Assembly (NCBI RefSeq): GCF_900156425.1
Contig: NZ_FTNO01000007.1
Span: 124,001-188,000 of the forward strand
DNA: 64,000 nucleotides
Direction of reading: 5' to 3'
Source: Haladaptatus litoreus
GTDB lineage: Archaea; Halobacteriota; Halobacteria; Halobacteriales; Haladaptataceae
The position numbers and the translations under genes were made by a program. Below are positions 9,053 to 17,788 of the stretch, piece by piece; the first letter of the stretch is position 1; every line of letters begins with the position of its first letter. The notes under the pieces were generated by a model. It ran no database searches. It was not told the origin of the DNA and worked only from the letters and a program-made list of their open reading frames with translations.

Positions 9053-9829
9053 TCATCTATAGAGGTAGATTTCTGGGAAGAAGTCGCAATCACTGGAGAA
9101 GGAGATAAGTGGTATCCGCCGACTCCAGCTAGCAATTCAAAGATATGGAGGTACAGGAGCTTAGATCGATATTTATCAATCCTCGATGGGGAATCTCTTT
9201 GGTTTGCTCGGGCGGATGAGGTCGGTGACCAGTATGAGGGTTCCTTACCGGAGCTAACTTTCAGACGGTGGGTGAGTAAGCTTGCTAAACTTAGAATAGA
9301 TTATCAAAGCGTTTTTCGATATCTACAGCTAATGTCCCATCTCAACTGCTGGCACGAGAATACTTCAGAGTCATTCGCAATGTGGGATATATATTTAGAA
9401 AACAATTGCGGAGTTGCAATCGTATCAACCCCAAGTCGTGTGAAAAATGCTCTTCAAATCAATGAAGGAGAATATTTGACTGGGAAAGTGAACTATATCG
9501 ACTATACCGAAGGGGACTTCAATATCGATAGCACTGTGACACCCTTTTTCCATAAGCGAGAGAGCTTTCAACATGAGCGTGAATATCGAATCCTCTACCG
9601 ACAAGGTGAAGATGCATATGACGATGATGGAATGAAGACAGAAGATTTCGGCGAAAATATTCCAGAAGGGATTCCTGTCTCGATCGATATTGGTACTCTA
9701 ATAGAGGAGGTAGTTATTAGCCCGGGCGGCGATGATGAATTCCGAGAAGAAGTTGTAGACGAAACGAGAGCAAGAGGTTTTGAATTCCCGATCAACCATT
9801 CCAAGCTAACCGGAACGCCCCTCTTTTAG
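9053..9829 (+). pseudogene. DUF2971-family protein without a recognisable start codon
   Basis: The frame is open from 9053 (just after TAA 9050-9052) to TAG at 9827-9829. The DUF2971 hallmark, IWRYRSLDRYLSILDGESLWFARADEVGDQYEG, lies at about 9143-9241, upstream of the first usable start (GTG 9272). A start at 9272 would therefore delete the conserved N-terminal domain. The C-terminal part (SHLNCWHENTSESFAMWDIY, HEREYRILYR) is intact. DUF2971 proteins are of unknown function and often lie in defence or mobile regions. Either the start codon was lost near 9050 or a +1 frameshift links it to ATG 9028. Base composition is AT-rich. Confidence 0.6.
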
Positions 9830-9843
9830 AGAGATGCGCTATT

Positions 9844-10134
9844 TTACTCTACACTATGTCCATCATCACGAGGATCACTAATGAAGGCAAATTCACGAGT
9901 CGGCTCGTGTATGAGTTCAACGTGATTACTTGCTTTTAGGACTTCCAAGCGTTGGTAGACGCTATTTCTGCTAAATCCAGTTTCGTCTACAAGCCTTCCT
10001 TTCGTAGCAATTCCCCATGGTTTGTCACCATTGCGTCCTTGTTTTAGACAGTCGAGGATAGCTCGGTCAGTTTTAGTGAGATCGCCGGCATCCATGATTT
10101 CAGTCGAGGTTTGTTGCGCTAACGCCATATGCAT
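9844..10134 (-). CDS. Winged-helix DNA-binding protein
   Basis: The 96-residue protein is one compact wHTH: KTDRAILDCLKQ (helix 1), then a GIATKGRLVDETGFSRNSVYQRLEVLKASNHVELI helix-turn-helix and wing, ending FAFISDP. A TATA-like element (TTATAAAT) lies at about 10174-10182 on the coding strand side. ATG 10134 and ATG 10128 are both possible starts. It is convergent with the DUF2971 gene. The family is a common haloarchaeal small regulator; its target is unknown. Confidence 0.75.
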   Translation of the reverse strand: MHMALAQQTSTEIMDAGDLTKTDRAILDCLKQGRNGDKPWGIATKGRLVDETGFSRNSVYQRLEVLKASNHVELIHEPTREFAFISDPRDDGHSVE

Positions 10135-10288
10135 ACTGACATTGTCTGGGCACTTAGAAGTGTTTGTTAGAGCATTTATAATAGATGTGCATTATGCACA
10201 AATATAAGTGTATGCAGAATGTAGATGTGACTACGAAGCGCGGATTGCCTTTCGAAAAGGCCGGTGGTTGCAACACCGACCGCGCTGC

Positions 10289-10648
10289 TCAGAACCAGTC
10301 GTCGGGGAGGTCATCATGGTCGCGCATCGACTCAAGCAGCGGCCGGATGTCCTCGAACTTGGGACCTTTTTTCACCTCTTTGCTGTCCCGGTTCCACTCG
10401 ATCAACCCCATGTCCTCGAGCTTCGGTAAGTGGGTGTGAATCATCTGGATCTTGGAGAGATTTAATTCCTCGTCCTCGATGGTGATGTCGCCGGGACCCT
10501 GTGTATCGTCGTCCTGGTCATTCTGATCAATCAAGGCAAAAAGGAGCCGACGTCGATACCTGTTCGCGAGCACGTCTAGTACGTCGTCCAGTGAGAGTTC
10601 TGACGAGAGGCGTTCAGCGTTCACGAATCCCCCGCTTCGGTGAACCAT
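10289..10648 (-). CDS. Haloarchaeal HTH regulator (DUF7344-like)
   Basis: The 119-residue protein has LSLDDVLDVLANRYRRRLLFALI, the typical opening of the haloarchaeal ArsR-like DUF7344 domain, and IHTHLPKLEDMGLIEWNRDSKEVKKGP as recognition helix and wing. The acidic insert NDQDDDTQGPGDITIEDEE is normal for halophiles. It is monocistronic, downstream of the Bat-type sensor region and in the same direction. It probably binds DNA as a dimer; its target is unknown. Confidence 0.75.
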   Translation of the reverse strand: MVHRSGGFVNAERLSSELSLDDVLDVLANRYRRRLLFALIDQNDQDDDTQGPGDITIEDEELNLSKIQMIHTHLPKLEDMGLIEWNRDSKEVKKGPKFEDIRPLLESMRDHDDLPDDWF

Positions 10649-10807
10649 GGGTGCCCGTTGAAGCTACGGAAGGGAAAGCGTGTGTTCGAACCTTTTCGGT
10701 CACGTCGTGACTCGAGGGGTATTATCTAGAAGCCACCCGAGTGATGCTGGCCACCGAAAGTGCTGGAACAGTGTTTCCAGACCGATTTATACCCGAGGGG
10801 GAAATAG

Positions 10808-12538
10808 TTAAGCCGAGTCGAATATCAGCTCACAGAGCCGCCGCTCGCCCTCTCGGAGGTGGTGGGAGAACGTCGACTGCGTGATGTCGAGCGCTTCCGA
10901 GAGGTCCCTGCCGGTTTGGACGCGCGGAGACTCGAAGTACCCACTCCAGTATGCTATTTCGAGGATTTCGCGTTGCCGGGCCGTGAGTCGCTCCGAAAGG
11001 ATCGTTCGCATATCCTCGCGTGTCCTGATCGGGCGGTCGCGCGAGTGCCGAGCCACGAGGTCAGCACTCGGATACACACTCTGTATCGTCTCGACGAACT
11101 TCCGGACGGTCGTACCAGCGGGCTGGTCGATGACGACGGTAGTCGTCTCGGCGGTGACGGTGAGCGAGCGGACGAGGCCGCCGTTCTCGATGACGTGTGA
11201 CGCGAGTGTTGATCCAGTGACCGTCGCCTCGAAGACGCTCTCGGTCTCCGTCTCACGGAGTAGCGTTACCTCAGCGATGCTCGGCAAGCGTCGGGCCTCG
11301 TCCAGTACCTCCTTGGCGTTCACGTCCTCCGTCGCGAAGAACAGGTGGGCCGCGCCGTCGTGCTGGGGCACGAGGCCGTCGAACGTGATCTCGCAGTCGG
11401 ACGCCCGGGCGAGCGGGGTGAGTACGTCGTCCCCGTCGTGGATTTCGAACATGAGTTCGGTGACACTGTCAGACAGTAGCGTCCGCTTGGTCTCGACGGC
11501 GTCGATGGCGTGAGCGATCGTCTCTCCCAGCTCTTTGAGCACAGCGTGATCGCGCTCGTCGGATTGAGGACTAGAGGTGTACACCGCCAGCACGCCGTAT
11601 GTCGATCTGTTGTATCGGAGCGGGATAGCAATACACGACCGCGCTCCGCGATCAAGCGTGACCTCGCGCCACGGTGCGGTGCGTGGGTCGATAGCGACGT
11701 CCGCGACAACCTGTAGGTCGGTCGTTCGTATGGCGGCGGCGATAGGATCCTCGTTGGGACCCGTTCTCTCCGTCGAAATCGAAAGCATGTCGAGGTAGCC
11801 GTCGTCGACGCCGGCCCACTCCCGGGATGTGACGGTGCCCGTTCCCGGGTCACGCGTACCAATCCACGCGAACTCGTAAAGGGCAGAGTCGGCGAGTTGC
11901 TCCACGACGGCCTGTTCGATGGTCTCGCGACTGTCGGCGTCCACCAGGTGCTGGTGGACACCTCGAATGAGCGCGTTCAGCCTGTCAAGACGTTCAAGTT
12001 CCTCGTTGCGCTCGCTCAACTGTTGTTCGCCTTGGGCCCGATCCCACGCTGTTTCGACGGTCGCGGCAATTGTCTCTGCGAGCTCAACCGTGCGCTCGTC
12101 GAAGGTGTCGACTTGCGTCGACCCGAACGACACAACACCGTGTCGGCCCAGCGGAACGAACACGCAGCTCCGCAACGGTGACGACTCGCCCATCTGGCCG
12201 TCGATGTCGTTCTCCACGTGGACGTCGGTGTCGATGAACGTCTGCCAGACCCAGTCGGAGACCTCGGACGGGACACTGAACGCGTCAGCGTCTCCGTCCG
12301 CGGCCGCGTCGGCAGCGTGTTCTTCGAGGTCTCCGCTCCGATCGTCGTACCGCCAGAGTGCGGCGTACTCGACGTCGAGTATCGCGAGTGCGAGCGACGC
12401 AACGCGGTCAGCGATGGTCTCAGTATTGGTGTCGATTAGCTCCCGCGACGCGTCGTTGAGCCGTTCGAGCGCTACTTCACTCTCCTTGCGGTCGGTGATG
12501 TCGATGACAAATTCCACCTTCTCGTTGTCGTTCAGCAC
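10808..12538 (-). CDS. GAF-GAF-Bat-HTH_10 regulator, C-terminal part of a split gene
   Basis: The 576 residues contain the tail of a PAS domain (DITDRKESE, 1-20), a GAF domain (about 25-165), a second GAF (about 190-340), a Bat domain (about 350-505) and a C-terminal HTH_10 (LTARQREILEIAYWSGYFESPRVQTGRDLSEAL). This is the architecture of bacterioopsin-activator-like haloarchaeal regulators, which sense a small ligand or redox state and activate transcription. The frame continues unbroken upstream into the N-terminal half at 12587-13093, except for one TAG at 12587-12589. The ATG at 12538 lies inside the PAS domain, so it may not be a real start. Confidence 0.7.
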   Translation of the reverse strand: MLNDNEKVEFVIDITDRKESEVALERLNDASRELIDTNTETIADRVASLALAILDVEYAALWRYDDRSGDLEEHAADAAADGDADAFSVPSEVSDWVWQTFIDTDVHVENDIDGQMGESSPLRSCVFVPLGRHGVVSFGSTQVDTFDERTVELAETIAATVETAWDRAQGEQQLSERNEELERLDRLNALIRGVHQHLVDADSRETIEQAVVEQLADSALYEFAWIGTRDPGTGTVTSREWAGVDDGYLDMLSISTERTGPNEDPIAAAIRTTDLQVVADVAIDPRTAPWREVTLDRGARSCIAIPLRYNRSTYGVLAVYTSSPQSDERDHAVLKELGETIAHAIDAVETKRTLLSDSVTELMFEIHDGDDVLTPLARASDCEITFDGLVPQHDGAAHLFFATEDVNAKEVLDEARRLPSIAEVTLLRETETESVFEATVTGSTLASHVIENGGLVRSLTVTAETTTVVIDQPAGTTVRKFVETIQSVYPSADLVARHSRDRPIRTREDMRTILSERLTARQREILEIAYWSGYFESPRVQTGRDLSEALDITQSTFSHHLREGERRLCELIFDSA

Positions 12539-12586
12539 TCGCGATTCGAACAGTCCCCACCAGCATGAACCGTCGCTGTGGTAGTA

Positions 12587-13093
12587 CTACTTCTCGTAGG
12601 GGACGCCGCTACCGGTCTCCTCGACTTGCTCAATGTGGCGTTCTGAATCCAGGTAGAACTCCTCGGGGGTGAGGTCGCGCCACGATGTGCCCAGCGCCTC
12701 TTCATACTCCATGCCGGCCATTTTTAGGAAGGCGTCATTCGCGTCCCTGATGGTGAAGTCACTCCCCCAGACGATGACGCCGACCATCTCGGAGTCGAAT
12801 GCGGGGTGAGAACGAACTTGTTCTCGCGGCCCATTCGAATTCCTAATCCCTTCCGTTTCATTACTGACGGGTCGCCACCATACACGTCCGCGCGCGCCGA
12901 CCTTCTTCGTCTTGAGTGGCCCGTCCGCGACGAGCGCCTCTAGTTTGTTGTAGACCGTCCGGTCGGTACAGTCGAACTCGGCGGCAACTTCCGGAGTCGT
13001 CAATGGCGTACCGGGAGACCCGAGAGTGTCGACCACCTCCAGCACCCTGGCTGGTGAGAGAGCGGAAGAAGTCATACACTCAGAAAGTCCCAT
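12587..13093 (-). CDS. wHTH-PAS N-terminal part of the split Bat-type regulator
   Basis: The 168 residues contain an N-terminal winged helix (LTTPEVAAEFDCTDRTVYNKLEALV, then KKVGARGRVWWRP) and the first part of a PAS domain (HPAFDSEMVGVIVWGSDFTIRDANDAFLKMAGM). Translation ends at GVPYEK-TAG. The same frame continues with YYHSDGSCWWGLFESRVLNDN, the expected second half of the PAS domain. The whole gene (10808-13093, about 762 codons) is therefore interrupted by one nonsense codon. A start at the second Met (MTSSALSPARV) is also possible. This may be a pseudogene, or two fragments that still fold. Confidence 0.65.
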   Translation of the reverse strand: MGLSECMTSSALSPARVLEVVDTLGSPGTPLTTPEVAAEFDCTDRTVYNKLEALVADGPLKTKKVGARGRVWWRPVSNETEGIRNSNGPREQVRSHPAFDSEMVGVIVWGSDFTIRDANDAFLKMAGMEYEEALGTSWRDLTPEEFYLDSERHIEQVEETGSGVPYEK

Positions 13094-13518
13094 GGAGACA
13101 AAAGAATTCTGTTGTTAGAAACGAGTTCAAACGTCACAATGCACGTGCCGAGAGACCATTGTCCACCGAGATCGTACAGCAACGACATTCATCCCTTAGC
13201 TCTTGATGGGAAACACGGGTTTGAACAGTCAACGCATCTACTCAACTACCTGTATCCGCCACTCTACCGGTGCGAACACGACGCCGTGCAAGATACGCGC
13301 CCCGTATTCAGCACGATCACAGAAACGCATCACTGATTAAATTTTTTACAGGGTGTAATTTTTGTTTCTATGGAGGTACAAGTATGCACCAACCCCTCCT
13401 CTAAACGTGTTATCGGTGAAGTACCACGGGTCATACGAAACACGTATCACAAACTTTCCAGCCAGGGATATGACGTGAAAGATACGCGCCCTATATTCAG
13501 TAATATTACTGAAACCCA
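13094..13518. other. Intergenic stretch with a 50-bp degenerate direct repeat
   Basis: No convincing gene is present. The main content is a pair of 50-bp direct repeats (listed separately) between the divergent sensor gene and the end of the membrane-protein gene. Confidence 0.5.
13290..13339 (+). repeat. Direct repeat unit 1 (50 bp)
   Basis: It begins AAGATACGCGCCC and ends CATCACTGATTA. It matches the unit at 13479-13528 at 41 of 50 positions. Confidence 0.7.
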
Positions 13519-13528
13519 TCACCGATTA
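13479..13528 (+). repeat. Direct repeat unit 2 (50 bp) with internal palindrome
   Basis: This is the second copy of the 13290 unit. It contains the perfect palindrome TTCAGTAATATTACTGAA, which is degenerate in unit 1. It overlaps the last codons of the membrane-protein gene at 13519. Confidence 0.7.
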
Positions 13529-14157
13529 GGGATTTCAACAAGACCGTCGTTCCGTAGTTCGTCGAGAGCGATGATCACGTACACCAGTCCGACTAACCGG
13601 GTACCAACGTAGACCCACGATTTCCATCGGCAGTTGCTGGCATCAGTGTACGCAAGCTCGGCTCCATAGTCAACATAGACACGTGGGAACGCCAGCGCAA
13701 GCAGTCCTATGACACCCAGAACGCGCTTAAATGCAGCATACGAGCGATCGCTTCGCCACATGGGAATTAAGATGAGGAGTCCTTCGATCCGCGCACCAGG
13801 AATAGCCCACGACCGCAATTCACAGCTATCGGGATTCTCAAGGGCGAGCTGCTCGGCACGATCAATAAGCGCGTTTGGTGAAAGTAATTCGATAACGCCG
13901 ATTGGCTGAAAGGAGCAAACGAAGCATTGCGGTATGGTTAAACTTCCAACATAATGAATCTCATCTTCTAGATTCAGCTCAGATGTTCTATGACGGTTGG
14001 GGGTCTCAAAGAGGTGAAATAGTCTAACAGAGAGTTGCTCATTGTACTTCCATTCGAAATCGAACGTGCAAGATGCCAAAGTGAGCTGAACTCCCCAGTC
14101 AGCGGGAAAATCGTGACCTTGTGGTTTTGGTAAATTCTGCTGAGATAGAGGTAACAT
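13519..14157 (-). CDS. Haloarchaeal membrane protein with a swapped N-terminus
   Basis: Residues from about 86 to 205 closely match the 127-residue protein at 26506-26889 (shared IELLSPNAL, DRAEQLALENP, MWRSDRSYAAFKR, LGVIGLLALAFPR, GTRLVGLVYVIIALDELRND), with two or three membrane helices. The first 85 residues (MLPLSQQNLPKPQGHDFPADW onward) have no counterpart in that copy and are mostly soluble. A reader-through fusion or a domain replacement is likely. The C-terminus also runs seven residues longer, into a direct repeat. Function unknown. Confidence 0.5.
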   Translation of the reverse strand: MLPLSQQNLPKPQGHDFPADWGVQLTLASCTFDFEWKYNEQLSVRLFHLFETPNRHRTSELNLEDEIHYVGSLTIPQCFVCSFQPIGVIELLSPNALIDRAEQLALENPDSCELRSWAIPGARIEGLLILIPMWRSDRSYAAFKRVLGVIGLLALAFPRVYVDYGAELAYTDASNCRWKSWVYVGTRLVGLVYVIIALDELRNDGLVEIPNR

Positions 14158-14254
14158 AATTCATCGTGCTGGAACACGTATTGAACTACAAGGATGAGTA
14201 CTGCTGCTTAAAACTGGAACCAACAGTGGTTGTCCCCAACAGCGAGGAACACAA

Positions 14255-14482
14255 ATGACCAATACAACCGATTCCTGGCGGTATGGGAAACCACAGCATG
14301 AGGTTCAATCGACTCTAGTGAACGAACAACAATTCTATGGTGAACCCCAACACGAAATGCCTGGTCCAATCAACATTGAGCTCCGAGAGTCTGTCACATA
14401 TCTCCGTCTCTGGGAATACTACGCGGAGAAACAGCGACGACAGAGAAGTGTAACAAAACGTCCGCTGGTCTACTCTCGGTAG
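14255..14482 (+). CDS. Small hypothetical protein
   Basis: The 75 codons contain two similar segments, WRYGKPQHEVQ and FYGEPQHEMPG, then a Lys/Arg-rich helix (YYAEKQRRQRSVTKRP). The internal near-repeat and good start context (ACAAATGACC) give some support, but I recognise no family and the surroundings are decayed. It may not be expressed. Confidence 0.3.
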   Translation: MTNTTDSWRYGKPQHEVQSTLVNEQQFYGEPQHEMPGPINIELRESVTYLRLWEYYAEKQRRQRSVTKRPLVYSR

Positions 14483-14584
14483 GCAAATTCCCTTCTCACG
14501 ATTTTCGTATGAGAACACGATAGTTGCTAGCGAAAAGAGTTTCAAATGCCGGCCACAGCATTATCCCTTTCGTTCACCTAGATA

Positions 14585-14758
14585 TGGCGCACCCACACCG
14601 TCTCGCGCGTTGGGGCTGCCCTTCTGGTGTTGACAATCGCGCCTCTACTGGTGATCATCGTGATAGAATTCGCGCATGAAATTTTGTGGTACCTGCCTGC
14701 TCACGTTGGATCCGAGGTGCGCCCCCTCCTCAGTGGTGTTGACATCTCTACACTGTAG
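14585..14758 (+). pseudogene. Fragment of a one-helix membrane protein
   Basis: The 57 codons from TGG 14585 to TAG 14756-14758 encode VSRVGAALLVLTIAPLLVI followed by VIEFAHEILWYLPAHVG, a convincing membrane helix with an amphipathic continuation. A stop (14579-14581) and no start codon precede it, so it is a truncated remnant of an unknown family. Confidence 0.4.
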
Positions 14759-15143
14759 AGTATTTCCTCGGGGTCAGAGTGGTTCACCCCGTTCGGTCTC
14801 GCCTGAATCTTCCTAGGGAACGATCTTCGGACTCGCACAGATATTGGAACTGGATCACCGGTGCATATCGAACGACAGTGGAGCGGGCGATAGGTCTTGG
14901 AGCTGAGAACGCTACAGCGAACAAGTCTCGCGCATAGATTTCGATGGCACGGCCCATGTACCTCAAGTAGAACAATCATTCGTGGCGGGAACACCAGAGC
15001 CCACCCTCGATCCCAGGAGACAACGACCAATGAGGAGTACACAAACCAGAGTACCGCTATCAACGGGAAAGTTGCCACCGTGGAATTCAGGACGAATGAG
15101 ACTCCGACGCGAGGAATCTTCGTCCTTCAGGGAGGGGAGGATG
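14759..15143. other. Decayed stretch with frameshifted membrane-protein-like frames
   Basis: Minus-strand frames at about 14784-15078 read IAVLWFVYSSLVVVSWDRGW in one frame and YLRYMGRAIEIYARDLFAV in another. This looks like one small membrane protein broken by a frameshift, but it is too degraded to call as a gene. Confidence 0.3.
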
Positions 15144-16364
15144 TCAATCGTGCGCTACGACACCATCAAGCCAATCGAACGTACGCTGGTGGAAGAGTGT
15201 CCGAGCAGTCATCTCACAGTGGTCATCAGCCCCTTCGGCGGCAGTGAACTGTAGCAGTTCTTTCGGACACTCGAGAGCGTCGTACAGGTGGTCAGCGAAA
15301 GCAGCGAGAGGATCGTTTTCAGCCCGCGTAATGAGCGTTGGACATTGAATCTGGCCAGCACGATCGGTTAGAGAATACTCTGGCATTGCTTGGAGGTACT
15401 CAATAATCGAATCAAATCCATGCACCCACAGACCTCGTTGCTTGAACGTCCAGGTTAACTCTGGTGATGACTCGACTGCCTCGAACAATGGCTGCAAAGA
15501 ATTTGGATCAATATCGGGCAACTCGTCAGCCGCTTGTTGGGCCACCCCAAGTTTGGTAGCCATCTCTCGGATCGCCGTAATCATATCCCACAAACCGGGG
15601 TCAGCAATGCATGCTGCCAGCCGATGTTCACCCGATGCAGCTCGGGGGGCGAGATACCCGCCAAAACTCCACCCAATAAGCACAATCTGATCGGGATCAA
15701 CTTCTGGTCGAGAACAGGCATAGTCGACGACTGGTGTAACGACATATTCCCAATCGGGACGCATGAAGAGATCCTGCTTAATGAGCGGTCGTCCTTGTCC
15801 TGGGCCGTCAAACGTCAAGCAATTGTATCCTCGACGAATCGCAGCGACGGCATGAGCGAAGTGCATTTCTTGGATCGTCGAATCGTACCCATTCGTGGCG
15901 ATTACTGTCGGACGAGGATGTTCAGAGTCGTCAACGCGGTAGAAATAACCCGGCAATGTTGTGTCCTCGTATGGAATTTCTACTGGTTCGATCGGTGGGT
16001 CGAACAGCGCAGCAGCGTGTTCGAATGCATCGGTTTCTTTTTCGAATGCCTCAATGAGACGCTGGTCTGTGGGTGCCCCGTAGAGGAACGGATACGCCGT
16101 GCGGTAGTAGTTCGAGGCACGGAGATATGCTTCACGGGCGCTGACCGCATGGCCGCCTCTTCTGCTCTCCTCGCCGATCGCAAAGATTCGATCTCCGGTT
16201 TTGATCCACTCCTCGTACCAACTCTTGCGATCACCGTCCGTAATCCGTTCGGCTGTCGTGAGACATTCACCAAAGTCAGCACCGCCGTAGACAGCATGCA
16301 AGAGTGCTCGTTGGGTCCATTCTTCGAACAGTGGGTCGTTGAATTCGATTTCCATAGTGTCCAC
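15144..16364 (-). CDS. Alpha/beta hydrolase (FrsA/2,6-dihydroxypseudooxynicotine hydrolase-like)
   Basis: The 406-residue protein has an N-terminal helical cap (1-125) and a C-terminal alpha/beta hydrolase fold. The nucleophile elbow is GWSFGG with Ser233; the acid is in TRAENDPLAAF and the His in GADDHCEM. The oxyanion region reads VIATNGYDST and the conserved block reads CLTFDGPGQGRP. This cap-plus-core arrangement is typical of C-C bond hydrolases and esterases related to 2,6-dihydroxypseudooxynicotine hydrolase. ATG 16364 and ATG 16355 are possible starts. The gene is monocistronic; substrate unknown. Confidence 0.8.
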   Translation of the reverse strand: MDTMEIEFNDPLFEEWTQRALLHAVYGGADFGECLTTAERITDGDRKSWYEEWIKTGDRIFAIGEESRRGGHAVSAREAYLRASNYYRTAYPFLYGAPTDQRLIEAFEKETDAFEHAAALFDPPIEPVEIPYEDTTLPGYFYRVDDSEHPRPTVIATNGYDSTIQEMHFAHAVAAIRRGYNCLTFDGPGQGRPLIKQDLFMRPDWEYVVTPVVDYACSRPEVDPDQIVLIGWSFGGYLAPRAASGEHRLAACIADPGLWDMITAIREMATKLGVAQQAADELPDIDPNSLQPLFEAVESSPELTWTFKQRGLWVHGFDSIIEYLQAMPEYSLTDRAGQIQCPTLITRAENDPLAAFADHLYDALECPKELLQFTAAEGADDHCEMTARTLFHQRTFDWLDGVVAHD

Positions 16365-16492
16365 CTCCTAGATTCTGTTGACTCGAAACGAGAGGCCCCT
16401 CACCACTCAGTTGAATAGCCAGGGAAACCCGACCGTTGACCCCATTCAAGTCATCCAGTAGTCGTTAAGTAACACTGTATACTTTGCGCGAG

Positions 16493-16879
16493 ATGACAGT
16501 CCAGCGCTCGGAACAGAACACAGAGCTCGTCAACTTCCGCGAGAAGCGAGCAGAGAGCCAGCAAGTCGAGGACAAGTACCTTAACGTCCTCGAGCATGCG
16601 AAGAACGTCGCCAAGACGAACGATGTGATGGTTGCACGATTAGGCTATCGAGAGGTGGCGACGCACTATGGCTGTGCGTACAAGAACGACGGCTATCGCG
16701 TCATGGAAGAGATGGCCGAGCGGGTTCCTGGTGTGACCTACAAGGAATCTCGAACGCTGTGTGTGGACGATGCAATGGGCGTTGGTGGTCACCACATCGA
16801 AATCACGTTCGCCCATCCTGATCTGGCGGGATGGATGCGCGCCCACGAAGCGAACGCGGGAGGGAACGGAGGGCGCTGA
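16493..16879 (+). CDS. Hypothetical haloarchaeal protein
   Basis: The 128-residue soluble protein starts MTVQRSEQNTELVNF. A helical segment (VEDKYLNVLEHAKNVAKTNDVMVARLGYREVATHYG) is followed by a beta-rich part ending in HHIEITFAHPDLAGWMRAHEANA. I see no catalytic motif. ATG 16493 is preferred to an upstream TTG at 16484 because a TTAAGTAA box lies about 25 bp ahead. It is divergent from the hydrolase. Confidence 0.55.
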   Translation: MTVQRSEQNTELVNFREKRAESQQVEDKYLNVLEHAKNVAKTNDVMVARLGYREVATHYGCAYKNDGYRVMEEMAERVPGVTYKESRTLCVDDAMGVGGHHIEITFAHPDLAGWMRAHEANAGGNGGR

Positions 16880-17029
16880 TTATAGTGTTGTAATTACGGG
16901 GGTTCGCAGAACCTCCTCTCGAACCACACCACCACCCGAGATTCACACCGCATTGCCGGTGAACCATGGTGGTAGTAATCGGTTGGCTACGGTGGAGTGC
17001 GTCTTTTTCTGCGTCTATTTCTGCGAAAG

Positions 17030-17058
17030 TGAGGGGGTCGCTCTCGCGACCCCCCTCT
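17030..17058 (+). terminator. GC-rich hairpin
   Basis: GAGGGGGTCGC pairs with GCGACCCCCCTC (one bulged C) about 155 bp after the hypothetical gene and before the HTH gene. It is followed by TATTAC, not a strong T-run, so its role may be structural or regulatory. Confidence 0.35.
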
Positions 17059-17153
17059 ATTACAACGGTGTAATTTAGTCCTCGACAGGAGAAACCAGAA
17101 TAGACTAGTTGCCGGCGCAACTCTTATTACACAACACATGAATCATGTATTGT

Positions 17154-17738
17154 ATGGCAGAAGCCGAAGGCAATCCCGAACGCGTCATCGATGGTTTCCT
17201 CTCGGTTGCCCAGCTGCTATCCGAACCACGGCTGGCCCGTCTCTATACCTTCATTCTGCGAAATGAAGCAGTAACGATCGATGAAATCGTTGACGGATTA
17301 GAGACACCCCGAACGACTGCCTATTCGGATACAGCGACACTCGTAGAGATGGGCGTCCTGTCTCGGGATGAAGCACAGAAAACACACACCTACACGGCGA
17401 CGCCGATTACGCTGACCGCAGATCTTGATGGGGCTGAATATACAATCACACCCACCCTCATCGAAGCAGTCGGCCGGACTCCGCAGGATCAGGACCTCGA
17501 CCTCCTCCTCGACCGATATGGGCTCGGCAAACTTGCTGCTGCACTCACGTACGCTGTCCCGTACGTTGATGGAGAAATGACCGAGCGAATTGCTGCTCGA
17601 GAGCTTGATCTGCAGGTCGCTTTCGCGATCGCTGTGCTTCACGCACTGAGGGAAGTCATTCTCGAGATGCAACCGCACGACCCCTACTTTGATCGGATTC
17701 AGAACGCACGCGACCACCCACCCAGTACGGAGACGTGA
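17154..17738 (+). CDS. ArsR-like winged-helix protein
   Basis: The 194-residue protein has an N-terminal wHTH (SVAQLLSEPRLARLYTFIL, AVTIDEIVDGLETPRTTAYSDTATLVEMGVLS) and an all-helical C-terminal half ending ALREVILEMQPHDPYFDRI. It is followed, after the TnpB element, by a PIN-like gene at 19370; before that insertion the two were adjacent. A degraded paralogue sits at 29674-29962. ATG 17145 is an alternative start. It is likely the regulator of the PIN-like gene. Confidence 0.7.
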   Translation: MAEAEGNPERVIDGFLSVAQLLSEPRLARLYTFILRNEAVTIDEIVDGLETPRTTAYSDTATLVEMGVLSRDEAQKTHTYTATPITLTADLDGAEYTITPTLIEAVGRTPQDQDLDLLLDRYGLGKLAAALTYAVPYVDGEMTERIAARELDLQVAFAIAVLHALREVILEMQPHDPYFDRIQNARDHPPSTET

Positions 17739-17788
17739 CATCCTCCTCGCCGTAAACGGCGAGACTTCCCACGCATGGGGAATACCAG

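Noticed and set aside
10881..12584. Several Ser/Arg-rich frames opposite the Bat-type regulator
   Set aside because: They are low-complexity antisense translations typical of GC-rich haloarchaeal genes.
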